Part shown: in pieces, positions 19,381 to 29,311 of the stretch
How the letters are laid out: every line of letters begins with the position of its first letter
How positions within the stretch are numbered: the first letter of the stretch is position 1
DNA from: Fomitopsis serialis
Lineage: Eukaryota; Basidiomycota; Agaricomycetes; Polyporales; Fomitopsidaceae
NCBI RefSeq assembly: GCF_022376445.1
Contig: NW_025955354.1
Location: 1-36,077, forward strand
DNA length: 36,077 nt
Reading direction: 5' to 3'
Translations under genes and position numbers: made by a program
The notes under the pieces: model-generated
Database searches by the model: none
Told to the model about the DNA's origin: nothing
The model's input: the letters and a program-made list of their open reading frames with translations, nothing else

Positions 19381-21431
19381 CTTCTCCGGAGATTCAATTT
19401 GAGGGAAGCACTCCCCGTCTTCAAGTGGTAGGTCAGTGACCTTATCGTCGATGATGCACGTTGTTCATTGACTCTTCATATCATAGTGTCGGCCCTTGAA
19501 TTGACTGTATAGGACCAGGTTCTAGACGTGACGCACGGTGCTGATTTGACGGTGTTCGGCCCCGCGAAGGAGGGCGCCCTTTCATCCCCGTTGCTGGAGC
19601 CGAATTCACAGAATGAACCGGACTCAGTCCTCCGTGTTATCTGACGTCGTTCGGCTGGACAAGGACCTGGCCAGAGCGCCGGCGTCGACACCAGCGTTTT
19701 TCTCATCGAGCCTTTGGATGGGTATCACGCGGGAGGGCAAATGGCAGACAATTGCTACCTGATGCATCGCATTGCATAGAACACAGGAACGAACAAGACG
19801 CAAAGAGCGATGTGATCACCTTTTCGGCGGATTTTAGCATGCAGATGGCTACGGCGTCAGAGTTGCCAAAGCACCTGGTCTTATCAGGCACGCGCAAGAG
19901 TGCAGCCTGTCTCAACAACGATGATGACTTCCTCCCAGTCCCTACAGAGCAACACCCTTACTCCAATGCTCTCCGCAACTTTCCGCCCTCCGCTCTCTCT
20001 GCCTCCTCTCCGCTTGCCGTGCGTTTTTCTCCTCTTCGTCTCGATCAGCACCCTTACCTCTCGTCCTGCGCACAGACTCAGGCGAAGAGAATTACTCCGT
20101 TAGCGGTCGTGGAGTAGAATGTCGCGCACAATCAGCGTGCACCGCCCAGCGAACGTGCAGCGCCCCGCGAGTGGCGCTCGCCTCGTCATGGACACGAATG
20201 CGTCGGCCCTGCCATCCAGGCGCAGTCACCCTCCCCCTTCCAGCCCCGGCGCAGAGCTCGAGACGCCCAAAGTCCCTGTCTACTACGTCAGCGGGGTCCA
20301 GGACAAAGACAAGGGGCTCGTCGCCATTCAGCCCCTTCCGAGAGGCACTGTCTTCCTCGAAGAGCGCCCGTTGTTCACGCAGGACCCGGGATGCACGAAC
20401 TCGAACGTCCTATCTGCCCTCGCGGGCTGCACGCGCGACGAGCAGCGCGAGTACTTCACGCTATCCAACGCGTACAAGAGCGGCGGGAAGGTCCTCCCTG
20501 CGCTCGCGATCTTCCAGACCAACTCTTTTGCGTGTGACGACTCCCCGCAGACGGCCCCTTCGAAGCAACGACGCGGCATCTTCCTCACCGCCTCGCGTAT
20601 CAACCACTCGTGCACGCCCAACGTCGGACGCATATGGGACTCCGGCCAACAAGCGCTTGTCTTCCGCACCCTGCATCCCGTGCAGGCGGGCGAGGAGCTC
20701 TGCATGAACTACGTGGATGTGCTCGGGACACGGGAAGAACGCAATGCGCACTTGGCAGACTACTTTGGGTTCCAATGCGCATGCGCGGTTTGCGCGTTGC
20801 TGGGCGAGGAGCTCGCGCAGAGCGATCAGCGGAGGGCGACTGTACGGCGACTGTATGACGAGGTCAGCATGTGCTTGAAGGAGCCTACACTGGGCATACG
20901 GAAGGTCAGCTCATCACCATGCGCGACTTGGATGTTGGCTCATTATATGCCGGTTCGTGTAGGCAAATGGCGCTCCGGCTTCTTCAAGAGAGAGGCTTGC
21001 GCTGTACGAAGCAACGTTTTGCTTCGATGCCTTCCAGCTATGCGTCCTGGTAAGTATGACGTCAGGTCTGTTGCACCATCCCGTCTCGTTCATACGTGTA
21101 TGCGTCATAGGTCTCAGACTTTGGTAACGCGAAGGCTTGGGCGCGAAAGGCATGGCATGCATCCTGCGCCTCTTCTGGGCTTGACGGTCCCGCCGCGCGA
21201 ACATTCAAGATGTACTGGGCCAACCCGGGAGCCCATCGTCTTGCCGGGACACTGCCACGTATGGTGTTGAGCGGGCCCGATTAGCTCCAGAACGCTCGGA
21301 CCAATGTACGATCTCCTCTTCTTCCTCATGAATAATGCTAATGCCCTTGCACAGAATCGTTTCGTTTATCTTTCCTTGGGTCTCACCGGGTCGATGTCAA
21401 GCTGCGTGGCGTCCGTAACTTGGCCAGTGCG
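19381..21431 (+). repeat. Segmental duplication, copy B (carries SET gene 3)
   Basis: Second copy of the segment at 7969-10032, same strand. Against copy A it lacks 14 bases near 19722 in the upstream region, with the junction at a TAT/ATAT microhomology, and has a net 3-base loss in exon 2 of the SET gene. Substitutions are few and mostly outside codons; exon 1 protein is identical between copies. The sharp right end and the blurred left end are described under copy A. Confidence 0.95.
20119..21284 (+). CDS. SET-domain protein, copy B (locally frame-altered exon 2)
   Basis: Exons 20119-20904, 20963-21049 and 21111-21284 give 348 residues. Exon 1 encodes the same 262 residues as copy A, with all SET motifs (NHSC, the GEELCMNY tyrosine, CACAVC). 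In exon 2 two bases are missing after GCAAA and one more is missing in the AAGAAG run 17-20 bases later; the frame is lost and then regained. Copy A reads AKLALRLLQEERL here, copy B reads ANGAPASSRERL, so about nine residues of an amphipathic helix after the SET domain are replaced and one is lost. The rest of exon 2 and exon 3 match copy A. The protein may still be active because the catalytic part is untouched, but the helix is probably disturbed. Same alternative start as copy A. Confidence 0.82.
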
Positions 21432-22349
21432 TCGTGCGTGCAGAGGGGTTCCTGCTTGGCCTTCATTGTACAGCCTTACTAATACTGTAGCATCTCTGTC
21501 ATAACCCGCCCTGCTCGGGCTTGTTGTGACCCTCCCGAATGGGTGAATACTCTGTCCACAGGCACTGTGCCTCGTATATTCGTTGTTTCTTGTGCTTTTC
21601 AGACGGGCTGACTAAGGGGTGGCTGAAGCGCCCTTTCCAAGCTCAGGTCGCCGAGGGTCGCCGGTGACTCAAGCTGCTAACTTAGTGATCGAGATGTACT
21701 GAGGGTACTCTATTAGGGTAAGTACTGCAACAGTCAAACGCAGTGCAACACGGATCACAGCACGAGCCTGGTGCACATGTCAGCATTGCGCACATTCGCA
21801 GATTTTGTCGTCCTATTCGCCATATTCCCAGTGCGATCGTCATCAGGCTAGTCTCGCGTAGTAGCTAGGTGCGTTCCAACTATGCTAGAAGATGTCTCTC
21901 TCCAGACTGACCTCAACTCTAGCTCCTACGACGTCGGAAATGCGCATGCAGTTAGTCTGGGTGTACGTCTGGTGTACGTAGGCCTGCGGGGCGCTTGCAT
22001 TTAGACTTGCGCCTGCGAGTTATTCCTGGACGCTGAGCGTCTTGGCGATTCTCGACCACGGATCTACAGGCGCCCTCCAGTACGCCCATGGTCGGGCGCT
22101 ACGGAGTCACGATGGCCTATTCGTCAGCGATCCTGGGCTTCCTGTAGCTCCGCACACGGGCGCGTGTCGTTTCACGGTTCTCCGAGAACGCAAGGTTCCA
22201 TGATGGTGTTCTCGTCGCCAGACACGCCTTGGCTCCTAACCACCACGTTCGAGTCATTGATCTCCTGTCTATGACTCTGTGCCCCTGAAACACCCTCGTA
22301 CTTATGCTCCGTGTGCCCGTTCAGACATTGACACGAACTGACGATCACC
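21432..22349. other. Intergenic, SET copy B to membrane protein
   Basis: About 920 bases outside the duplicated segment with no gene or repeat I recognise. The last ~100 bases are presumably the promoter of the membrane-protein gene starting at 22350. Confidence 0.4.
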
Positions 22350-23245
22350 ATGTCCACCACGGCGTCCTCCAGCGCGTCATCCGCAACGCAGACGGGCAAT
22401 ATCGGCGGCGCCTCGCAGCCCCCGAGCGGCCAGCTACCGTTCAGCTTTCTCATGACATTCATCGCCGTGTTCCTCTTCATCGTCGGGTGCGGCTTTGGGA
22501 CGCGTCGGCTGTCGATCGAGCTGCGGCGCACAATAGGGCACGCGACGGGCCGGTGCAGCGCTCTACCTCCGACGCCAGAGCTGTGGGACATCGTTCCGCG
22601 GACATGCCACGAAGCCATGGGCAAGTTCTGCGAATTTCTGGTGAGCATCGGTGCGCGCTCGCTGCCAAGTCGGTCTTGTGAATACTGACCGTACTGTCCT
22701 CGAAGCCACTCTCCGTCTCATATGTCCGCGAGGAGAAATGTGACCCGTCGGAGCCGTCAACATCGCCAATACCGCAGATTCACTTCCCGGAGGTCCCGAC
22801 GGGGCTGCGAATATTGGAATTCGTCCCCTTCGTGTCGCTATTCATCGCCTATCGTACGCTACGCCGGATGCGGGAGGTACAAGCCGCTGCGGCCGCCGGA
22901 ACATTCAATCACTCTTCTACGGTGCCAGAGATTCCATCTCCACCGGTCCGCGCGGTGAAGGTCGCCGTGCTTGTAGCCATGCCTTCTCCACGCCGCCCAA
23001 ATTACCGACATTCATACAACAGCAGCTACTCGAAAGATGCCGCGGACTACGCAATACCGTCACTGACGTACTCTTCACGCCCTACCGGGGTCGGCGAGGA
23101 GCGGCGGAAAAGCAGCCTGAGCACAGGCAAGGAGCGCGATAGCGGATACCCTGAGAGCGTGTCGGACGAGGACGCGGCGTCAAGGGAGCTCGTATTAGGC
23201 GTGGTACAGGTTCCATGGGACACGGGTGAGGTAGAACTCTCATGA
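22350..23245 (+). CDS. Single-pass membrane protein of unknown function
   Basis: Two exons (22350-22640 and 22706-23245, phase 0, 65-nt intron) give 276 residues. A serine/threonine-rich N-terminus of about 27 residues is followed by one strong transmembrane helix (FSFLMTFIAVFLFIVGCGFG), then basic residues (TRRLSIELRR), suggesting N-out, C-in topology. The rest is hydrophilic: PLSVSYVREEKCDPSEPSTS opens exon 2, then LRILEFVPFVSLFIAYRTLRR, an amphipathic or weakly membrane-seeking stretch, an alanine run and a low-complexity acidic/serine tail ending DTGEVELS. I do not recognise the family; it resembles lineage-specific hypothetical membrane proteins. Both exons stay open across the splice, and composition is that of a real gene. 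Without the splice, translation would stop 15 codons into the intron region. Confidence 0.65.
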
Positions 23246-25198
23246 GCACACGACATAGACATGATACCCGGACTCCATATACTGCTCGCGGGACGGTCAC
23301 ACGACAGCCCTATTGCTTATTCGTGTACTTGTAGCTTGGTGCTTGCTTGCTGGGAAGCCTCCTCTTCTGTTCAGTCGGTGTACTGCGTAGGACAAGATGC
23401 CGCTCAGCAAATCTAGCACGGGTAGTGGTGACGACCGGACGGCGGCTCGCCCATGGATAAGGTCAGTCATGAGCCTGCATCCGGGCTTCCTCTACCTGAA
23501 TTATTGACGGATACTACGTACGTAGGCGGCTCGCTGACTCTGGATGGAGGTAAGTCTATCTTCGAATTATATAACGGCGTCTCATTCGCGCTGAGGTTCA
23601 CATCGCAGAATGTCAGTTTGCGAGCTGCTCGGTTTCTACCGCTCTGTGCTAGTCTGCAGTGGCAGACTCTAAACGACCTCTGCACGGTCCGCGCGCGGAA
23701 CGCTCAATGCTCGACATGATGTGAGCTTCAAAGCTTCAACGTCTTCGCCGCGCGATATTTGGCCCTTTGTTACCATTGGAGGGACGTTACACGCTTGACA
23801 CCATACTCCGACTCACTTGTTAACCTCCTGCCCGATCACCGATGCTGTAACGCTCCGTCCGCGGACCGCTGACTGCATCGAGCAATCCCTTCCTACTGTC
23901 CGAGTCATCGGTACGACGACATTGAAGATCTCACCAGGGTCGCCTGCTGTCGCCCATGTTTCTGATCTTGATTCACTGCGAGACCCACCAGGAGACATAT
24001 ATGGGCTTGTGCACCGGTATCGGCGTTGATACCATAGTCTGGGACCGGGCTTTGGACAGCTCGACACGCTGCCGCTGACGTGTGGGGGCACGAGTGCGCT
24101 TGTAGGTCCATTCAGTCATTGGAACGGCACGAAGATTAAAGGCATTGTCTACGTCTGCTTGCCAGGGAGACTAGATCTGGACCGAGAATTATTCTACACT
24201 ACTACTGACATACTGCATCTGCTACTACATATATACTTACTAGGCTGCTTATGCAGACTGAGACTCATCATGATGCAGGCGCCCGTCGACTATTCGGCGT
24301 CCATCGTTTCCTCGTAGCTGAGCTACCACCATGAGGGGCCAGGGAGATCAGGCACGAAATCGAGTAACGGGGTCACAATGACTCACCTCGTCCGATCCAT
24401 GATGAGCGGTCTGGCTCACACTAACAGAGCAACCTACTAGTTGCACCCGAACCGCAGTGGTATCAGAAAATTTTGGATGTGTGGTTCAAGATGACAGTAG
24501 GATGCGCGGACAATTCCACCGGCTTCGGTGACCCAATATGTACCAATAGGCAGCGGGACATGCACTGGTACAAATGCAGATGCATCAGATAGAATATGCA
24601 GGGAGACCTACAGGACAGCTAGACAGCGAGGAATACAAATGTGACAGAAATACAACTCCATAGGAGTATCTCAAGCTTCACCACGTTCAATCTACAAAGA
24701 AAAATGTGAGAAAGAGGTCTGTGAGATAACCGGGGCCAGCCTCCCGTTTTGCACGTCCCACTGGACCTCCTGCGGCCTCCATGAGCCACGCGTCCTGTCA
24801 CGTTTGACCGCGTCTTGTCACACCAAGTGACAACTCGTGTCATGCACGTGTCCTGTGCCGCCCTCGATCGCGAGCCAGTGCGCTCAGAGCGCTCCGAAAG
24901 TCCCACCGCCATTTCTGAAGTTTGATTCTGCGAGCTTTTTGGATTTGCAACGAAAGAATATAGAGATTCGACACCCTGGACGGTTAATGTCACGTTCAAC
25001 GGCGAGGGTGGGTCTTTTTGCATCTTTGGCAACACGCTTAAGCTCAGGGGAACCAGCTGCTATTGCCCCAGTCCTTGGGTGGTCGATGTTTAGAGTCAAC
25101 GTACGCAGCACGACGTCGAGGGCACATACCGAGCCTACCGTATATCCGCCTGGCACTAGCAAGTCCAGCTTTCCCTTCTCATCCACTCTTACCAGCAC
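23246..25198. other. Gene-poor stretch before HEM14
   Basis: Nearly 2 kb without a gene I can support. Short open frames at 23453-23719 (plus), 23813-24091 (minus) and 24884-25198 (minus) have no family resemblance. The last one directly follows the HEM14 stop, where a GTGAGT donor-like word overlaps the stop codon, so a further HEM14 exon cannot be fully excluded, though the protein already has its expected end. Confidence 0.4.
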
Positions 25199-27366
25199 TC
25201 ACCGTCCCCACCCCCTCCCCACCATCCTCCCCGCTTCCACACACGCCGGCACGCTGACGCCACCAACCCCCGCGCCAACCACCTCCGCCGCCTCCCCCCA
25301 CCGCTCCCTCACCGCACCCCGCATCTCCGCCATCCTTGCCACATGCCCCGGCGTCAGCGTCGGTATGCACGCCTCGTGCGTCGTCGCGCGTACTAACAAC
25401 GGCTCGGGGAGGCGCGCACCGAGGTGTCGCGCGAGCTCGGGCAGGAGCCGGCGGACGAACGCCGGGTCCGGTGCGTCCTCATCTTTGGTACGGGCAGGCG
25501 GCGCGGCACGCCCGGGGGCGTAGTGCGGCCCGCCAAGCATGACGGTCACTTTGGTTATGTCGGGGCTGGCGTCCTGCGTGGGCAGCGCGCACGAGTCGAA
25601 CACTGTGCCCAGGATCCCGAGCCCCTCCCCGTCATCGGTGTAGTCGGACACGGGACGCGGGACCAAGTAACCGAAGCCAGGCGGGTGGATGGACGTCGGC
25701 GGCCCGGGGAAGACGAGGTTCACAACGGTGACGGAGGAGGCGGGATTGGCGGTAAGGTGGGGGAGGGGAGGGAGGGCGGAGGATGGGGAGGGCGTGCGGA
25801 TGAGGGTGTCGAGCGCTGGCAGGGGGAGGGCGGAGACGAGGTGTGAGGGGGTGAGGCTTGTGCCGGATGCTGTTTCTATCTGCATAGCGGGATGAGTTTG
25901 TTATGAGCAGGCGTCGTGAGATCCGACTGACCTCGAAACCAACGCCATCCTCTCCCTTGGCCAAGCTCAGTGCGCCATTGCCCGTCACAATCCTCACATT
26001 CTCGCTCCCCGCGAGACGCTTCTCCAGTGCGTCCACCAGTTCACTCATACCCTCTTTAAACGAATACACGCTCACGCCCTTCATCAGCACCTCCACCTCA
26101 CCCAACTCATACGCCTCCTCCTTTGTCGCAACTTTCCCCCTTGCAAACGCAGCCGCGACCATACCCCGAATAGCACTGCCCCGGCCAGCCTTTTCATACT
26201 CGAGCATCTGCGGAAAAGCCGCACGCATGCTAAGCTCACGCGCATCCGCGGCATATATCCCGTGCACGAGCGCGCTCCCGAACGTCCGCGCGAATGCCTC
26301 GCCAAAGTGACGCGTAAGGAACGCGTCGACTGACACATCTCCCTCTCCCAGTGGCTCCTTTGCGTCGGCGAAGCGGGGCGCGAGGGAGAAGACGTCCTTC
26401 ACGATAGCTGAAACAAAGGTGCGTGCGAGGGGGGAGGAGAGCAGGGAGGAGAGGGAGGAGGGTATGCGGAGCAGCCCTGACGTGCCGGGAAGGTGCAGGA
26501 AGCGGCTGTGTGCTGCGGGGGCGGTGCGTGGGACGGTGAGCAGTGAGGAAGTGAGGTTGAGGAGGTGGACCTGGAGTGGGCGTCAGTGGTATCACGACGA
26601 ACGTTGACATCAGGGAGCACGCAGGCAGCATGAGTACTCTTATGGTGATCGGTGGGCTGCTACAGCTAATTCCATATCGCTAGACCCCGAGTGCAGAAGT
26701 GAGCACAGGCGCAGCATGTCGATCTTGGTATCTCCGGGTGCTCCCGTCAGGATTTTACCATACCGAGGAATGTCGAGGGCGAGCGAGACCGGCAGAGGTG
26801 CGGAACGCTCGATGAGAAGGTCAGACATAGGCTTGACAACCCGCCTGCGCACACTTTTTCGGGAAGGGATCTAGCAATATAGAATCAGCTGCAAAGAGTG
26901 CTCATCTAGAAAGCGCTGCATGTCCGAGCGAGCAGCAGGACTGTAGCATGCTCTGAAAAGACTGCGATAAATTATAAAAGGACATGACGCTGTTCTCTTG
27001 CACTCTAACGAAGAACAAGAAAGTAATGTCACGTCTCTTTGCTCGCGCCAACATCCTCCACGACATCCCTTATTCAAAACCCGCATATACCACGTCGAAA
27101 CGACATGAACTCACCAGTTCTAGGACGGCCAGCCCACCCGGTCTCAACGTCCTGGGCCCCGCCTCCAGTAGCACTCTCGCGCTTTCTGCAGCTCCTCCCG
27201 CGGAGGGCACGCGTACGTCTACGCGTTCACTCATCACCCAACCTCCCAATCTGTTTTGCTTCTCGAGCAAGGTAATTCGCGACTTGGGAAAGCGCCGCGA
27301 AAGGTGGAAGGCGGACGAGAGCCCTGTCAAGCCACCTCCGAGGATGGCGACATGCGTGGGGGGCAT
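25199..27366 (-). CDS. HEM14: Protoporphyrinogen oxidase (heme synthesis)
   Basis: Three minus-strand exons (27115-27366, 25932-26570, 25199-25879), all phase 0, give 523 residues, close to yeast Hem14 (539). The N-terminus carries the FAD-binding dinucleotide fold (VAILGGGLTGLSSAFHLSRR) and the conserved LLEAGPRTLRPGGLAVLEL. Exon 2 holds the central region (LLTVPRTAPAAHSRFLHLPG; FGEAFARTFGSALVHGIYAA); exon 3 has VFPGPPTSIHPPGFGYLVP and ends in GVGGVSVPACVEAGRMVGRG, the usual C-terminal FAD-contact motif. Family role: six-electron oxidation of protoporphyrinogen IX to protoporphyrin IX on the inner mitochondrial membrane. Intron 1 is 544 nt, ten times the local norm; intron 2 is 52 nt. The gene starts 326 bases from ERG2 in head-to-head orientation. 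Confidence 0.93.
26640..26828 (-). pseudogene. Possible F-box-type gene fragment inside HEM14 intron 1
   Basis: About 60 codons stay open on the minus strand in the middle of the long intron. The reading LIERSAPLPVSLALDIPRY resembles the segment after the F-box in many basidiomycete F-box proteins, where a phrase like 'LERS...LPVSL' is common. It ends at a TAA and lacks an F-box. It is on the HEM14 coding strand but has no role in HEM14, since exon 1 and exon 2 of HEM14 join to a normal protein. Resemblance is from memory and may be chance. Confidence 0.3.
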
Positions 27367-27692
27367 TAGTGTATTTCCTAGGCTTTGTGCAAGGACTTCA
27401 GAGCGATCAGGTGGCTGCAGGACATCGTGTAGTACGCTCCCGGAGCGTGATCTGGACAGAGGAAGAGGTTTGCCGGATGTCGCAGTGACGGACAGACGAT
27501 GCAGCTGTCCCGTTCATCTGAGGACACGCGTGCTGCGAACCGGTTCGCTTCACAAAACGCGTCCCAGGCACCCAACAGGCGCCCGCGACGCGTCGAGTGG
27601 TACGATGCGCGCTCTAGCGCCCGATCCCGCTAGCGACCCCCGACTATTTCTCAGCCAGCGGGTGTTGTCATCCGACTACTTTCAGCTCTGCC
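27367..27692. promoter_or_regulatory. Bidirectional HEM14-ERG2 promoter with ACGCGT boxes
   Basis: 326 bases separate the two divergent start codons. Three ACGCGT hexamers start at 27526, 27557 and 27588, exactly 31 bases apart, about three helical turns. Two more (27209 and 27221) lie in HEM14 exon 1. ACGCGT is the MluI box bound by MBF in yeasts, and also fits the core of APSES-factor (StuA-type) sites; which factor acts here is unknown. No classic sterol-response element was identified by eye. Confidence 0.5.
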
Positions 27693-28940
27693 ATGGCCTC
27701 CTCGAAGTCAACAGCACGAACAACGCAGCGCGAGGGTGGTGCACTGCCATGGGTGACGAAATGGCTGGTGCGGATGGCATGGCTCACAGCGGTGTGGGCA
27801 GTATGCAAGGGCTTGGACGCAATCAAGGTGAGTGCTACTTGAGGACAAACTCCAACCTGTCGTTCCATCTCTCGTGGGCAACAGCGACCGCTGCGTGCTT
27901 CTCACTAGTGGGCCTCAATGGGCGCGGTGCACCGGGGTGGATACTGGCGTATCAGTCGACACGTCGTCTGTTGCCGCTGAGGTGCGGGGCTAAGAACCCC
28001 CTGCCGTCTACTGTATACTTCTATGATCGCCAACGTTCAGGCAACGCGTTCGGCCACACAATGCGGAACTCGGTGCTGAAGTGCTGAAGCCCTGCGTCTG
28101 ACCTCGTGTACGCATCGTCGCACCAAGTCGTCCATGGTATACCCTCTTCGTGCCCCTCGCGGCCCACAGCCTACTGAATCATCAGCTTTACTATGCCTTC
28201 GATCTTGTTGCAACCCTCCTTTGTTCTCACAAGCTCACTGCCTGTATCTGGTGGTCCGTTTGCGATTCACTAGACACCGCATGCTAACATTCTGACCCCA
28301 AGGACCGCTGGTACGTGCTCGACCCGACAAGCCTGCACGAGCTCGCCCAGGCAGCGATCGCTTCCGCGCCCGAGCCCAACGACATCAACTCTATGATCAA
28401 CCACATTGTGACCAACCTCACCGCGACGTACCCGGACTCCCAGATCGCGCTCAATACGAACGCGTCCGAGTGGGTACTCAGCAATGCGGGCGGCGCCATG
28501 GGCGCGATGTACATCATCCACGCGAGCGTGACGGAGTACCTGATCGTGTTCGGGACGCCGCTGGGCACGGAGGGCCATACGGGCATGCACACCGCGGACG
28601 ACTACTTCAACATCCTCGTCGGCGAGCAGTGGGCGTTCGCCCCGCCGACGCTCGAGATGGAGCGCTACCCTGCCGGCAGTGTGCACCACCTCCCGCGCGG
28701 GTACGTTAAGCAGTACAAGATGCACGAAGGCTGCTACGCGCTTGAGTATGCTCGAGGTGTGTAGTGCGCGCGTGGGCGGAGCTTAGAGGCTGACTTGAGC
28801 ATGCAGGATGGATCCCACTCATGCTGCCGTTCGGCCTCGCCGACGTCTTCACGTCGACGTTGGACGTGTGGTCGTTGTACCACACCGTCCGCATCACCGC
28901 GCGCGAGATGCTACGAAACGCACTCGTGGGGAAGATCTAG
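27693..28940 (+). CDS. ERG2: C-8 sterol isomerase
   Basis: Three exons (27693-27827, 28303-28756, 28807-28940) give 240 residues; yeast Erg2 has 222. Exon 1 supplies an N-terminal membrane anchor (WLVRMAWLTAVWAVCKGLD). Exon 2 starts DRWYVLDPTSLHELAQ and carries the Erg2/sigma-1-receptor core with ASEWVLSNAGGAMGAMYIIH, GTPLGTEGHTGMHTADDYF and the aromatic/acidic ligand-pocket region; exon 3 (WIPLMLPFGLADVFTSTLD) contributes the last helix, ending LVGKI. Role: moves the double bond of fecosterol from C8 to C7 to form episterol in the ER during ergosterol synthesis. Intron 1 is 475 nt, long for this genome, with a GCTAAC branch site 17 bases before its acceptor; intron 2 is 50 nt and phase 1. 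Confidence 0.93.
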
Positions 28941-29311
28941 AACGCGAAAAAGTAACCTATATGCGCAGGCATCTACGTTGACAGTAATATACCATACAGA
29001 AGTTCATCCGCTCTCCCGACATTGTGCGCTTCGCTCATCCTGAGTCTCGAGAGACGAATTACGACACACGGATCAGCTGGTGGGTCAACTGAGAAGGTTC
29101 ATCGAGGCCTGCAACAATCCTGTCCATATCGACCTCGCCGGCAGAGCGCTCCTGCCCGGTCTCAGCCAGAATTGACGTCAGCGTGTACATATAAACCGGC
29201 CCTTCACCGGCCCAACGACGCATCTCACCCATCTTCTCCCACCACTTGAGCATCAAAGCATCTACCCCCTCGCGCTCGCTCCTCCAAGTCAGAGTTCGCC
29301 CATTCGCAGCC
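28941..29311. other. Intergenic, ERG2 to glutathione S-transferase
   Basis: About 370 bases with the ERG2 3' region and the GST promoter. No other feature recognised. Confidence 0.4.

Noticed and set aside
18864..19439. 191-codon plus-strand frame running into duplication copy B
   Set aside because: No domain; it spans repeats and the duplication border, and the corresponding frame before copy A is different.
25180..25198. Additional HEM14 exon after the GTGAGT that overlaps the stop
   Set aside because: The protein already ends at the expected point after the FAD-contact motif, and the following open frame has no resemblance to the family.
26984..28087. 367-codon plus-strand frame
   Set aside because: It covers HEM14 exon 1 in antisense, the shared promoter and ERG2 exon 1 in a wrong frame; the spliced HEM14 and ERG2 models explain the region.
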